Part shown: one piece after another, positions 17,930-27,174 of the stretch
Numbering within the stretch: position 1 is the stretch's first letter
How the letters are laid out: each line of letters starts with the position of its first letter
Assembly: GCF_900520355.1 (NCBI RefSeq)
Contig: NZ_LS999521.1
Location: 930,001 to 994,000, forward strand
Direction: 5' to 3'
DNA length: 64,000 nt
Source of the DNA: Acinetobacter calcoaceticus
GTDB taxonomy: Bacteria > Pseudomonadota > Gammaproteobacteria > Pseudomonadales > Moraxellaceae
Made by a program: the position numbers and the translations under genes
Notes under the pieces: model-generated
Seen by the model: the letters and a program-made list of their open reading frames with translations, nothing else
Databases searched by the model: none
Told to the model about the DNA's origin: nothing

Positions 17930-19165
17930 ATGTTTAAACCAATCTCACTGTATATAGGGTTGAGATATACTCGCGCAAGACGCAGTAATCATTTTATTTC
18001 TTTTATTGCATTGGTTTCGATGATCGGTTTGACACTAGGTGTCGCTGTGCTGATTACGGTACTTTCTGTGATGAACGGTTTTGATCGCGAATTAAAAAAC
18101 CGTGTTTTAGGAATGGTTCCGCAAGCGACAGTTTCATCTACACAAATCCTCACGGATTGGCCTGAACTGGTAAAGCGAGTTGAACATCATCCACATGTAA
18201 CTGGGGTTGCACCTTTTACCCAATTGCAAGGTATGTTAACCGCGCAAGGGCAAGTCGCTGGTATTATGGTGACGGGTATTGACCCAAAATATGAAAAGAA
18301 TGTGTCTATTATTCAAAATCATATTGTTGCTGGTAGCTTAGATTCACTTAAAAAAGGTGAGTTTGGTATTGTTCTTGGTAAAGATATGGCCGATTCATTA
18401 GGCTTGCGTCTTAATGACAGTGTGACATTGGTTTTACCTGAAGCAACGCCATCTCCAGCGGGTGTAGTGCCTCGTTTCAAGCGCTTTAAAGTGGTTGGTA
18501 TTTTTAGTGTAGGTGCTGAAGTCGACTCTATGGTGGGATATATCGCTCTCTATGATGCATCAACACTATTACGCTTACCAGATGGTGCTCAAGGTGTCCG
18601 TTTAAAACTAGATGATATTTTTGCCGCGCCACAAGTTGCAGATGACTTGGTAAAAAGTTTGCCAAGCAATTTTTATGCAACGAACTGGACCTATACGCAT
18701 GGCAATCTGTTTAATGCCATTCAAATGGAAAAAACACTAGTTGGTTTGTTACTTGTACTTATCATTGTGGTTGCAGCATTTAATATCGTTTCGTCATTGG
18801 TCATGGTCGTGACTGATAAAAAATCTGATATCGCCATTTTACGTACATTAGGTGCGTCACCATCGATGATTACTAAAATATTTATGGTGCAAGGCACCGT
18901 GATTGGTGTGATTGGTACAGTTGCGGGTACGGTTTTAGGTGTAATTTTGGCTTTAACCATTAGTGATATCATTTCATGGTTTAACAATGTGTTGGGCCTA
19001 AATCTATTTGATGCTTACTTTGTGCATTACCTTCCTTCTTATTTAAGATGGCAAGATGTGACGATTATTGTGATTGTGTCTTTACTTTTAAGCTTCTTGG
19101 CGACTATCTATCCGGCGCTTCGTGCTGCCAAAGTTCAACCTGCCGAGGCACTGCGCTATGAGTAA
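17930..19165 (+). CDS. lolF: Lipoprotein-releasing permease LolC/LolE type (LolF-like)
   Basis: The membrane subunit of the ABC machine that extracts mature lipoproteins from the inner membrane and hands them to LolA. The product of this start has 411 residues: one N-terminal membrane segment (about 25-50), a large periplasmic domain (about 50-265), and three C-terminal segments (about 270-400) ending YPALRAAKVQPAEALRYE, the MacB/FtsX signature. The ATG at 17930 (MFKPISLYIGLRY) aligns with LolC/E starts; the GTG at 17870 adds 20 unrelated residues. Only one permease gene precedes lolD, consistent with a LolDF homodimeric system known in some gammaproteobacteria. Confidence 0.88.
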   Translation: MFKPISLYIGLRYTRARRSNHFISFIALVSMIGLTLGVAVLITVLSVMNGFDRELKNRVLGMVPQATVSSTQILTDWPELVKRVEHHPHVTGVAPFTQLQGMLTAQGQVAGIMVTGIDPKYEKNVSIIQNHIVAGSLDSLKKGEFGIVLGKDMADSLGLRLNDSVTLVLPEATPSPAGVVPRFKRFKVVGIFSVGAEVDSMVGYIALYDASTLLRLPDGAQGVRLKLDDIFAAPQVADDLVKSLPSNFYATNWTYTHGNLFNAIQMEKTLVGLLLVLIIVVAAFNIVSSLVMVVTDKKSDIAILRTLGASPSMITKIFMVQGTVIGVIGTVAGTVLGVILALTISDIISWFNNVLGLNLFDAYFVHYLPSYLRWQDVTIIVIVSLLLSFLATIYPALRAAKVQPAEALRYE

Positions 19166-19844
19166 AATTGTTTTAGAAGCAAAAGATATCTATAAACATT
19201 TTGATGATGGTAAATCTAAGGTTGAAGTCATTAAAGGTCTTTCTTTACAAGTTGAAGCAGGGCAGTTTGTTTCGATTGTTGGTGCGAGTGGTTCAGGTAA
19301 AAGTACTTTGCTTCATGCACTAGGCGGTCTAGAGCAACCAACGCAAGGACAAGTATTTTTAAATGGTCAGCGTTTTGATAATTTAGGTGAAGCCGAGCGT
19401 GGTTTTCAACGTAACAAGTACCTTGGTTTTGTTTATCAATTTCACCATTTGTTACCTGAGTTTACTGCGCTTGAAAATGTGGCAATGCCTCTTATGCTTC
19501 GCCCAGATAGCCAATACAAATCGGTAAAAGCACAAGCTGAATATTTACTAGACCGAGTGGGATTATCTCATCGTATGGACCATCAGCCAGGTGAGCTTTC
19601 AGGCGGTGAGCGCCAACGTGTTGCTTTAGCTCGTGCTTTGGTCACTCAACCTGCGGTTGTTTTGGCTGATGAACCTACCGGAAACCTAGATCGTAAAACA
19701 GCTTTAGGCATTTTTGAATTATTGACCGATCTTAAGAAAGAATTAAATATGGCGATGCTCATTGTGACTCATGATGAACAGTTAGCTCAGGCAGCAGATT
19801 CAATCTTGCATATGGAAGACGGTCTTTGGGTGAGCGGTTCTTAA
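19158..19844 (+). CDS. lolD: Lipoprotein-releasing system ATPase LolD
   Basis: The cytoplasmic ATPase that powers lipoprotein release. The start at 19158 (MSKIVLEAKD) overlaps the permease stop by 8 nt, giving 228 residues, the family length. Motifs: Walker A GASGSGKST (about 42-50), Q-loop FVYQFHHLLPEF, signature LSGGERQR (about 148), Walker B VVLADEPTGNLD (about 168), and the switch His in IVTHD. The pattern is that of the LolD/MacB/FtsE group. It is translationally coupled to the permease and ends at a terminator. Confidence 0.95.
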   Translation: MSKIVLEAKDIYKHFDDGKSKVEVIKGLSLQVEAGQFVSIVGASGSGKSTLLHALGGLEQPTQGQVFLNGQRFDNLGEAERGFQRNKYLGFVYQFHHLLPEFTALENVAMPLMLRPDSQYKSVKAQAEYLLDRVGLSHRMDHQPGELSGGERQRVALARALVTQPAVVLADEPTGNLDRKTALGIFELLTDLKKELNMAMLIVTHDEQLAQAADSILHMEDGLWVSGS

Positions 19845-19867
19845 AAAATTGTCATTAAATCACATTG

Positions 19868-19898
19868 TTAAAGCCCACTCAGTTGGGCTTTAATTTTG
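19868..19898 (+). terminator. Terminator of lolFD
   Basis: TAAAGCCCA/TGGGCTTTA stem with a short loop, followed by ATTTT. Confidence 0.85.
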
Positions 19899-19927
19899 CC
19901 CCTAAAAAGATAACGATATGACTTTAA

Positions 19928-22324
19928 ATGTTAAAACTTATTTTAGTGGGGTGGGTTGGAGGTATTGCATTTATGGGAATAGATTTTCCTCTAATAACGC
20001 AATATGGTTGGGTTGGTAAAGTTCTCCTCTTTATCAGCTTTATTTTTTATGTTTTTAAGCAGTACATCGTTGTAAATCGACCTATATTAAAAGCAGTTTA
20101 CTATTTAGTTTGTGGGGGAAGTCTCTTTATTATAGGTCATCAATATGCTCAGCACGCCTTAAATGAAAGATTACAACTACGGGAGATGCAACCTGAGTCT
20201 TTAGACATTGTTGTGTATATAGACCGAATAAGCGAGGAAAAAGATAATAAGACACAGCAACTCGCTCAAGTTCTAGGGCGATCACCCCATGTGGTGAATT
20301 GGTTATTATATTTAAAAAATGAAAATGAGAACGCATTGATAGAAGGACCAAAATTACAATTAGGCCACTACTATCGAATTTCGGGTAAAACCAGACCAGC
20401 TCATAGTTACGCAGTATCAGGTGCTTTTGATCAGGAGCAATGGTTCATTCAACGAAATATAATGTCAGGTTTCAGTGTCCAGCATATTGAACCTTTAAGC
20501 TCTGATGAAATTTATCGATTGGGTTATCAAAAACATTTACAACAGCAACAAAAGTTTTTTACTAGGCAACAATTAAATATAGAAAAATTGCGCCTAAAAT
20601 TTAGATTGATGCTAAAAAAATCTCCCTTACAGAACAAAGGACTGCTATTAGCACTTCTAACAGGAGATGAAAGCCTTTTAAATGAGGATATTAAAAATCA
20701 ATTTAAGCAGTTAGGAATCTCTCATTTGTTGGCCATTTCAGGGCCTCATGTCCTTATCTTTGCAATCATGTTGTCTTGGGGAGTACATCAATTAGTACGA
20801 CGTTATTATCCGCAGATTTATTTGTGGCAACCCAAGCAAATATTGGCAATGATTCCCTTATGTTTTGGGGTTTTGATTTATACAGCTTTCGTAGGCTTTG
20901 AAATTCCAGCCTTAAGAACTTTAATTTCAGTATTTTTATTTGCCTTTTTATTTTTAGTCAAACTGCCTGTTAAACCATTTTCGCTCTTAGTTTACAGCGC
21001 AAGTCTACTTTTACTTTTTGATCCATTTAGTGTTTTATCGGCAGGTTTTTGGCTCTCTTATGGTTCTTGCTTTATTTTATTACGCATTTATCAAACCATA
21101 GTACAGACTCCAAATCTTGCTTCAGTGAGTCTGCTATCTAGAATAATTCTTTTAAGCAAAACCCTCATTGAATCTCAGGGCAAAATATTTATCGCCCTAT
21201 GTCCCCTAATGCTGATTTTCTTTCAACAAATTTCATGGGTTGCACCTCTCACAAATATTATTGCAGTTCCTTTGCTAGGAGGAATAATTGTTCCTTTGAA
21301 TATTTTTGCTGCTTGTGTGTGGCTTATTTTTAATTCAATTGGAAATGCACTCTTTCAGATTAATGATATTTTGCTCAGTATAGTACTGACATGTTTTAGT
21401 CTTTTAGAAAAGTTATCTCTACCGTTGCAAGGTTTTAGCCTGACACCACTTGCTTTAGTGTGTCTTAGCTGTGTCATTATTATCTTATTCTTACCACGTG
21501 GTGTTTTACCGAAATCTTGGGGTCTCATATGTTGTTTACCATTAATCATTCCAAATAAGTCATCCCAGCAAATCCAATTAAATATTATAGACGTAGGCCA
21601 GGGCCAATCTATTTTTTTACAACATCCAGAGCAGACATGGTTAATTGATACGGGTGGTTCTTATGATGAGAAAGCTTTTAGTATTGGTCAAAATGTAGTG
21701 ATTCCATATTTACGTCAGAAAGGTATTAAACAATTAGATCATGTGGTGTTATCTCATCTTGACCAAGATCATAGTGGTGCATTTCCTGCCATCAGTCAGG
21801 CTTTCCCTATCAAACAAGTTATATCGAATGAGTTGTGGAAAGAGCAGGTTAAAGAACCATTTACTTATTGTCATCAAGGGCAAAAATGGCAATACCCCCA
21901 GTTAGATATTGAGATACTTTGGCCTAAAGAAAATGATTTAAATTTAGTTTCTTCAAATCAAAATCAATACTCTTGTGTCGTTTATATTCATTTGAAACAG
22001 ATAAAAGGTTATCAAAACTATTTAATTATGGGAGATGCTGGATGGGAAGCAGAATATCAATTGATAAAAGAATATCCTGATTTAAAAGTAGATGTTTTGG
22101 TATTAGGTCATCATGGTAGTAAACATAGTTCTGCCTATGACTTTTTAGCAACTTTAAATCCCAAGCTGGTTGTTGCTTCTGCTGGGTTTAATAACCGATA
22201 TGGTCATCCAAGCAAAGAAGTCTTAGCAAGAATACAAAAACTTAATATCCCGTTTAAAAGCACAGTTGAACAAGGAACATTAAGCTTTGTATCTCGCAAT
22301 CATCAAATGGTTTTATACACTTGA
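19928..22324 (+). CDS. comEC: ComEC/Rec2 DNA-uptake channel
   Basis: ComEC is the inner-membrane channel through which single-stranded DNA enters during natural transformation. The 798-residue protein has an N-terminal DUF4131-type region (about 1-180), the polytopic competence domain (about 230-520) with GLLLALLTGDESLL and HLLAISGPHVLIFA, and a C-terminal metallo-beta-lactamase-like domain (about 545-798) with IIDVGQGQSIFLQ, SHLDQDHSGAFP and VLGHHGSKHSS. All three parts are intact, so uptake should be possible from this gene's side. It is followed by a convergent gene whose end overlaps it by 12 nt; no terminator is seen. Confidence 0.95.
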   Translation: MLKLILVGWVGGIAFMGIDFPLITQYGWVGKVLLFISFIFYVFKQYIVVNRPILKAVYYLVCGGSLFIIGHQYAQHALNERLQLREMQPESLDIVVYIDRISEEKDNKTQQLAQVLGRSPHVVNWLLYLKNENENALIEGPKLQLGHYYRISGKTRPAHSYAVSGAFDQEQWFIQRNIMSGFSVQHIEPLSSDEIYRLGYQKHLQQQQKFFTRQQLNIEKLRLKFRLMLKKSPLQNKGLLLALLTGDESLLNEDIKNQFKQLGISHLLAISGPHVLIFAIMLSWGVHQLVRRYYPQIYLWQPKQILAMIPLCFGVLIYTAFVGFEIPALRTLISVFLFAFLFLVKLPVKPFSLLVYSASLLLLFDPFSVLSAGFWLSYGSCFILLRIYQTIVQTPNLASVSLLSRIILLSKTLIESQGKIFIALCPLMLIFFQQISWVAPLTNIIAVPLLGGIIVPLNIFAACVWLIFNSIGNALFQINDILLSIVLTCFSLLEKLSLPLQGFSLTPLALVCLSCVIIILFLPRGVLPKSWGLICCLPLIIPNKSSQQIQLNIIDVGQGQSIFLQHPEQTWLIDTGGSYDEKAFSIGQNVVIPYLRQKGIKQLDHVVLSHLDQDHSGAFPAISQAFPIKQVISNELWKEQVKEPFTYCHQGQKWQYPQLDIEILWPKENDLNLVSSNQNQYSCVVYIHLKQIKGYQNYLIMGDAGWEAEYQLIKEYPDLKVDVLVLGHHGSKHSSAYDFLATLNPKLVVASAGFNNRYGHPSKEVLARIQKLNIPFKSTVEQGTLSFVSRNHQMVLYT

Positions 22325-23296
22325 CGTTTCGAGCGTACATGGCTTCACAGGACTTTGTGAAGCTTCGGCTTTAAGTCTATCTACAATTTGAAGTGCTTCA
22401 TTTGGATCAATATTGTAAATATTATCTAAAGCAGGATTTGCTTTAAAACGTTTATAGCTCCAGTGATAATGCTCTGGGTAACGCTGAATGAGTTGTTCGA
22501 TAGCCTGATGAATGACATAAGTTCCATCATCCGCACTACCTTGGTAGATTTTCTCATCCATAGGTTCAATGTGCATCGTAAAGCCGTCATTTTCGTTACG
22601 AATTGCATAAAGAAATAAGGCTTTTGCTTTAGTTTTTTGGATGAGCTTGGCACTTAAATTACTTGAAGCAAGTGGAACACCAAAATAATTGATCATATCG
22701 CCGCCTACGTTGGGCGTATGGTCAGGTAAAATTGCGGTGGTTTGACCTTGTTTTAAAGCTTTAAAAATTTGTCTTACACCACTTTCATCAGTAGGAACCA
22801 AGTTGGCTTGTTCACGACTACGGGCATCTCGAACAAAACGGTCCGCATCTTCATTTTTTACAGGCTTGTATAAAATTGTCATTGAAGTGAACTGTGAACA
22901 CCAGGCATTCATGATTTCCCATGTGCCAAAATGTGGGATGATCATAACAAGCCCTTTTTTTGCTGCAAGCGCTTCGTGATAGTAATGTTCACCTTCAACA
23001 TGATGAATTCTCTCGATATTCTTACTATTTGATGAACCCCAAATACTTAAAAATTCAAAGTATGAGGTGATTTCATTACGAATAGCTTGTTGCGTAATCT
23101 CTATTCGCTGCTGTGGCGTTAAATGTGGAAGGGCGATTTGTAGGTTTAGTTCTATACTTTTTGATGTTTTAGTAATTTTTAAAGTATTGATTAACCCTGC
23201 CAACATACGAGCAAGAAAACGTCCAAATTTAATTGGCTGACGGCTAAAAGTTTTAAGTAGGAAATAGTTCATGCTTTTTATATCTAATTTGGTCAT
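22313..23296 (-). CDS. LpxL/LpxM (HtrB/MsbB) family acyltransferase
   Basis: An inner-membrane-associated acyltransferase of the lysophospholipid acyltransferase superfamily, most likely adding a secondary acyl chain to lipid A. The 327-residue length fits LpxL/LpxM. The catalytic dyad is in HFGTWE (His122, Glu127), preceded by GLVMIIP. LPDHTPNVGGDMINYFG is the second conserved block, and YPEHYHWSYKRFK the third. The start at 23296 has no clear Shine-Dalgarno; an alternative ATG lies at 23272. I cannot decide between LpxL- and LpxM-type chain specificity, and a phosphatidylinositol mannoside-like or other acyl role is less likely. Confidence 0.85.
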   Translation of the reverse strand: MTKLDIKSMNYFLLKTFSRQPIKFGRFLARMLAGLINTLKITKTSKSIELNLQIALPHLTPQQRIEITQQAIRNEITSYFEFLSIWGSSNSKNIERIHHVEGEHYYHEALAAKKGLVMIIPHFGTWEIMNAWCSQFTSMTILYKPVKNEDADRFVRDARSREQANLVPTDESGVRQIFKALKQGQTTAILPDHTPNVGGDMINYFGVPLASSNLSAKLIQKTKAKALFLYAIRNENDGFTMHIEPMDEKIYQGSADDGTYVIHQAIEQLIQRYPEHYHWSYKRFKANPALDNIYNIDPNEALQIVDRLKAEASQSPVKPCTLETSSV

Positions 23297-23428
23297 CTAT
23301 CGCGGAAAAAGGAAGCAATAATTAAAAAAAGATAAAATTATTATAAATGAAATCATATTATTTAGACAGTTTTTATCAAATCAACGTATATAATGACATC
23401 ATTTTAGATTAATTTGGATTGGAATTTT

Positions 23429-24445
23429 ATGTCCGATTGGCCGCCAAAACCACAAAATGAACCTATAACTCCTAAACAGAATGGACAAGAATGGCAAATT
23501 CTAGAGAAGGCTGTGCTTGCCTCTGTCGAGGAACAGCGTCGTAGCCGCCGTTGGGGTATCTTTTTCAAAACATTAACTTTTATTTATTTGTTATTCATTA
23601 TTGTACTCATGGGTAAAGGCTGCTCAACCAGCAAAGAAGGCTCTGCTGTAAGTAGTAGCAGCGCTCATCTGGCAGTGGTAGATATTATTGGAACTATTGA
23701 TGCTTCAAGCAATCAAGCTGTAAATAGTGAAGATACCAATAAAGCGCTTAAGCGTGCTTTTGAGGCATCAAATAGTAAAGCTGTTGCACTTAATATTAAC
23801 TCACCTGGCGGTTCTCCTGTTCAGTCTGATGAAATCTGGCAGGAAATTCGTTATTTGAAAAAACAGCATCCTGATAAGAAGGTTTACGCCGTTATTGGTG
23901 ATATGGGTGCATCGGGTGCATACTATATTGCTTCTGCTGCAGATGAGATTATTGTTAATCCATCGAGTTTAGTGGGCTCAATTGGGGTCATCATGCCTAA
24001 TTATGGTATTAGTGGTTTGGCTCAGAAGCTTGGTATTGAAGACCGGACGTTAACCTCTGGAGCTAATAAAGACATTTTAAGTATGACAAAACCGATTGAT
24101 CCTGTTCAAAAGCAACATATTCAGTCTGTTCTTGATAATGTTCATACTCACTTTATCAGTGCAGTTAAAGAAGGGCGTGGAAAGCGTTTGAAATCGAATG
24201 ATCCAGCTATTTTTTCTGGTTTATTCTGGACTGGTGAACAAGCAATCCAGTTAGGTATTGCTGACCGTTCAGGTAACGTTACGAGCTTGATGCGTGAACT
24301 AAATCTTGATAATAAAGTTGACTACACGATTGAGCGTAACCCATTACAATCAATTTTAGGTCGTATGGGTGCGCAAATAGGGCAAGGGGTAAGTGAATCT
24401 ATTGCTCAAGAAGTGCAGACTAGTCAAAGCGCAAAATTACAATAA
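23429..24445 (+). CDS. sppA: Signal peptide peptidase SppA, 36-kDa type
   Basis: A membrane-bound serine protease that degrades signal peptides after their release. The ATG at 23429 (MSDWPPKPQN) follows GGATTGGA; a TTG five codons upstream is less likely. The 338 residues comprise a cytoplasmic N-terminus (about 1-43), a membrane anchor (about 44-62) and a ClpP-like S49 domain (about 80-320). The dyad is Ser162 in GDMGASGAYYIA and Lys214 in TSGANKDILSM. It is the short single-domain type. A hydrolase gene follows after 21 nt. Confidence 0.93.
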   Translation: MSDWPPKPQNEPITPKQNGQEWQILEKAVLASVEEQRRSRRWGIFFKTLTFIYLLFIIVLMGKGCSTSKEGSAVSSSSAHLAVVDIIGTIDASSNQAVNSEDTNKALKRAFEASNSKAVALNINSPGGSPVQSDEIWQEIRYLKKQHPDKKVYAVIGDMGASGAYYIASAADEIIVNPSSLVGSIGVIMPNYGISGLAQKLGIEDRTLTSGANKDILSMTKPIDPVQKQHIQSVLDNVHTHFISAVKEGRGKRLKSNDPAIFSGLFWTGEQAIQLGIADRSGNVTSLMRELNLDNKVDYTIERNPLQSILGRMGAQIGQGVSESIAQEVQTSQSAKLQ

Positions 24446-24466
24446 AATCTGTTTTAGGATAGCGGT

Positions 24467-25276
24467 ATGTCAATGAAACCAGTTATACACTTTGCTCATG
24501 CGAATGGCGTACCCTCAAAAGTGTATCAAAAACTGTTTGACCAATTGAAAGAGGAATATGACATTATTTATGTTCCTCTGATTGGTCCGGATAAACGCTA
24601 TCCTGTGACGAATCATTGGCCTTCTTTGGTTGATCAGGTGATTGATAGTATTGTGCGGCAGGCGAAAGGACGTAAAGTCATTGGACTTGGACATTCTCTT
24701 GGTTCAGTTTTAACGTTGATGGCATCTTTTCAGCGTCCTGAACTGTTTTCTCAAGTGATTATGTTAGACCCACCTCTTATTTTAGGGCGATATTCATTTG
24801 CTTTTCATATGGCAAAATTATTTCGTCCTAAATTGGTTGATGCAATGACACCAGCGGGCTTATCTGCACGTCGTCGTGAACATTGGGACTCTAGAGAGCA
24901 GGCTGCTGAATTATTGCGTCCTAAAGGCTTCTATAAAGATTTTGATGAGGATTGTTTTCAAGCTTACATTGACTATGCTTTAAAAGAAGACTCGGTCCGC
25001 GGTGGTGTCACTTTAACTATTTCTCGTGAAGATGAAGTTGCAATTTTCCGTAAAAATCCTTCTTGGTGGTGGCTACCAATGCCAAAACCTAAGATGCCTG
25101 TGCATTTGGTCGTGGGGAAAGAAAGTGCTTTCTTAAAAAGAGGCTTTCCTCAAATGGCAAAGCGAAAAATGGGAATTCCGTTTACTGTAGTTGAAGGAGG
25201 GCATATGTTCCCTCTAGAACATCCTATTGATACTGTGAACTCTATAAAGAAATTGATTCATCAACAGCAAAGTTAA
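24467..25276 (+). CDS. Alpha/beta hydrolase, substrate unknown
   Basis: A 269-residue cytoplasmic alpha/beta hydrolase. The oxyanion region is HFAHANGVPS, the nucleophile elbow GHSLGS (Ser77), an acid candidate lies in the late region around VVGKESAF, and the His in EGGHMFPLEHP. A helical cap (about 105-190) lies between. AGGATAG precedes the start by 7 nt. Being 21 nt downstream of sppA, it is probably co-transcribed, but a functional link is not evident. A bidirectional terminator follows. The substrate cannot be assigned. Confidence 0.85.
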   Translation: MSMKPVIHFAHANGVPSKVYQKLFDQLKEEYDIIYVPLIGPDKRYPVTNHWPSLVDQVIDSIVRQAKGRKVIGLGHSLGSVLTLMASFQRPELFSQVIMLDPPLILGRYSFAFHMAKLFRPKLVDAMTPAGLSARRREHWDSREQAAELLRPKGFYKDFDEDCFQAYIDYALKEDSVRGGVTLTISREDEVAIFRKNPSWWWLPMPKPKMPVHLVVGKESAFLKRGFPQMAKRKMGIPFTVVEGGHMFPLEHPIDTVNSIKKLIHQQQS

Positions 25277-25287
25277 TTTTTAAACTT

Positions 25288-25323
25288 ATAAAAAAGGACA
25301 TGCCAGCATGTCCTTTTTTATTT
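25288..25323. terminator. Bidirectional terminator between hydrolase and purN
   Basis: AAAAAGGACATG, CCAG, CATGTCCTTTTT with A and T tracts on either side. It serves the convergent purMN operon as well. Confidence 0.9.
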
Positions 25324-25342
25324 TTGCTTTTAAATAAAAAAT

Positions 25343-25972
25343 TTACCAATTTGCAAAACGAATAGGGTGTTCAAGAACTTGATCACGGAAATAAGCTTGA
25401 CCATTTTTCCATGTAAGTTGACCGTTACATAACCACTCTGCTACTTGTGGGTAGATAAAGTGCTCAAGGGTATGTACTCGATCTGCTAATGAAGCGGCAG
25501 TATCATGTTCTTTAACTGAAATAGCGGATTGAGCAATTGATTGACCAGAATCTAGTTCAGCAGTGACAAAATGTACGGTACAACCATGTAAACGATCACC
25601 TGTGTTTAAAACACGTTGATGAGTGTTCACACCTTTATAAGCAGGAAGCAGTGAGGGATGTATGTTCAGCATTTTCCCTTGCCATTTATTGACAAAGGTG
25701 GGAGTTAAAATGCGCATGAAGCCGGCTAAAATAACCACATCCACTTGCCAAGCCAAGAGTTGTTGATGCATTGCTTCATCAAAAACTTCACGAGTTGGAA
25801 AGTCTTTATGGGAGATAACAGCGGTAGCAATATTAGCTTTTTGAGCACGCTCTAGGGCATAAGCATCTGCTTTATTAGACAGTACACCTACAATTTGCCC
25901 TGATAGATTTGCATCTATCAAGGCTTGTAAATTACTGCCGTTCCCAGAGACTAGAACAGCAATTTTTATCAT
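25343..25972 (-). CDS. purN: Phosphoribosylglycinamide formyltransferase
   Basis: PurN transfers a formyl group from 10-formyl-THF to GAR, the third step of purine synthesis. The protein has 209 residues, the normal length. Motifs: [15 protein letters not shown] at the N-terminus (phosphate loop), the catalytic block [12 protein letters not shown], and [15 protein letters not shown] with the catalytic Asp. The start overlaps the purM stop by 4 nt (ATGA), so translation is coupled. Confidence 0.96.
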   Translation of the reverse strand: MIKIAVLVSGNGSNLQALIDANLSGQIVGVLSNKADAYALERAQKANIATAVISHKDFPTREVFDEAMHQQLLAWQVDVVILAGFMRILTPTFVNKWQGKMLNIHPSLLPAYKGVNTHQRVLNTGDRLHGCTVHFVTAELDSGQSIAQSAISVKEHDTAASLADRVHTLEHFIYPQVAEWLCNGQLTWKNGQAYFRDQVLEHPIRFANW

Positions 25973-27039
25973 GCAAAGATCACACGAATTTTTTCGTCTG
26001 CACCTTCCACTGATTCAGCATTTTCTTGGATGTGTCCAATTTTCCAAGCTTTTTCACCTTGAGCATTAAGCACTTCAATTGCTTTTTCTGCATCATTGGC
26101 ATCAACAGCAATGACCATACCTACGCCACAGTTAAACGTACGGTACATTTCAAAGCGTTCTACATTGCCTTCGCGCTGTAGAAGTTGGAATAACTCAGAC
26201 CATTCCCAAGAAGCTTCATCAATGACAGCTTGTGCACCATTTGGTAATACACGAGGTAAGTTACCTGGTAAACCGCCACCAGTAATGTGTGCCATAGCAT
26301 GTACATCAACTTGTTTGCATAGCTCAAGAACTGGTTTTACATAAATACGAGTTGGCTCCATCGCAACATCAGCAAGAGAGCGACCATCAATTATTTGAGT
26401 TAAATCAACGTTTTTAACGTCTAAAATTTTACGTAATAATGAATAACCATTTGAGTGAGCACCACTTGATGCAACACCAATAAGCACATCACCAGACTTT
26501 ACTTTAGAGCCATCAATAATTTTACTTTGCTCAACAACACCAACAGCAAAACCAGCAAGATCGTAATCTTCGCCTTCATACATGCCTGGCATTTCTGCGG
26601 TTTCACCACCTACAAGTGCGCAACCTGCAAGCTCACAACCTTTACCAATACCAGTAACAACATTTGCAGCAACGTCAACATTTAAGTGACCAGTTGCATA
26701 ATAATCAAGGAAGAATAATGGTTCTGCACCACAAACCAAAAGATCATTTACACACATAGCCACAAGATCTTGGCCAATTGTGTCATGACGATTAAGATTA
26801 AGTGCCAAACGTAATTTAGTTCCTACACCATCGGTTCCAGAAACTAAAACAGGTTCTTCATAACCTTTAGGAATTTTGCATAGTGCGCCAAAGCCACCAA
26901 GACCGCCCATTACTTCAGGACGACTTGTACGTTTAGCGACTGACTTGATACGATCGACCAGTGCGTCGCCCGCTTCAATGTCGACACCCGCATCTTTATA
27001 GCTTAAACCGGTATTTGGGGTAGAAGTTGAGTTGCTCAT
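25969..27039 (-). CDS. purM: Phosphoribosylformylglycinamidine cyclo-ligase
   Basis: PurM (AIR synthetase) closes the imidazole ring in the fifth step of purine synthesis, using the product of PurL (gene at 46.1 kb). The protein has 356 residues. Motifs: [21 protein letters not shown] at the N-terminus, [34 protein letters not shown] and [13 protein letters not shown], all family hallmarks. GGAGA lies 8 nt before the ATG. It is divergent from the PerM-like gene, with 135 bp between starts, and coupled to purN. Confidence 0.97.
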   Translation of the reverse strand: MSNSTSTPNTGLSYKDAGVDIEAGDALVDRIKSVAKRTSRPEVMGGLGGFGALCKIPKGYEEPVLVSGTDGVGTKLRLALNLNRHDTIGQDLVAMCVNDLLVCGAEPLFFLDYYATGHLNVDVAANVVTGIGKGCELAGCALVGGETAEMPGMYEGEDYDLAGFAVGVVEQSKIIDGSKVKSGDVLIGVASSGAHSNGYSLLRKILDVKNVDLTQIIDGRSLADVAMEPTRIYVKPVLELCKQVDVHAMAHITGGGLPGNLPRVLPNGAQAVIDEASWEWSELFQLLQREGNVERFEMYRTFNCGVGMVIAVDANDAEKAIEVLNAQGEKAWKIGHIQENAESVEGADEKIRVIFA

Positions 27040-27174
27040 AAATGAAGTCTCCGCATTGGCGGGAGATTATAACCTGAATATACGAAACTCTTATGTTATT
27101 TATGCTCGAAAATGCTATCTTTAATAAAAATATTTTTTCATTTATAACGATTAAATCAAAAAAGGCTAGATTTT

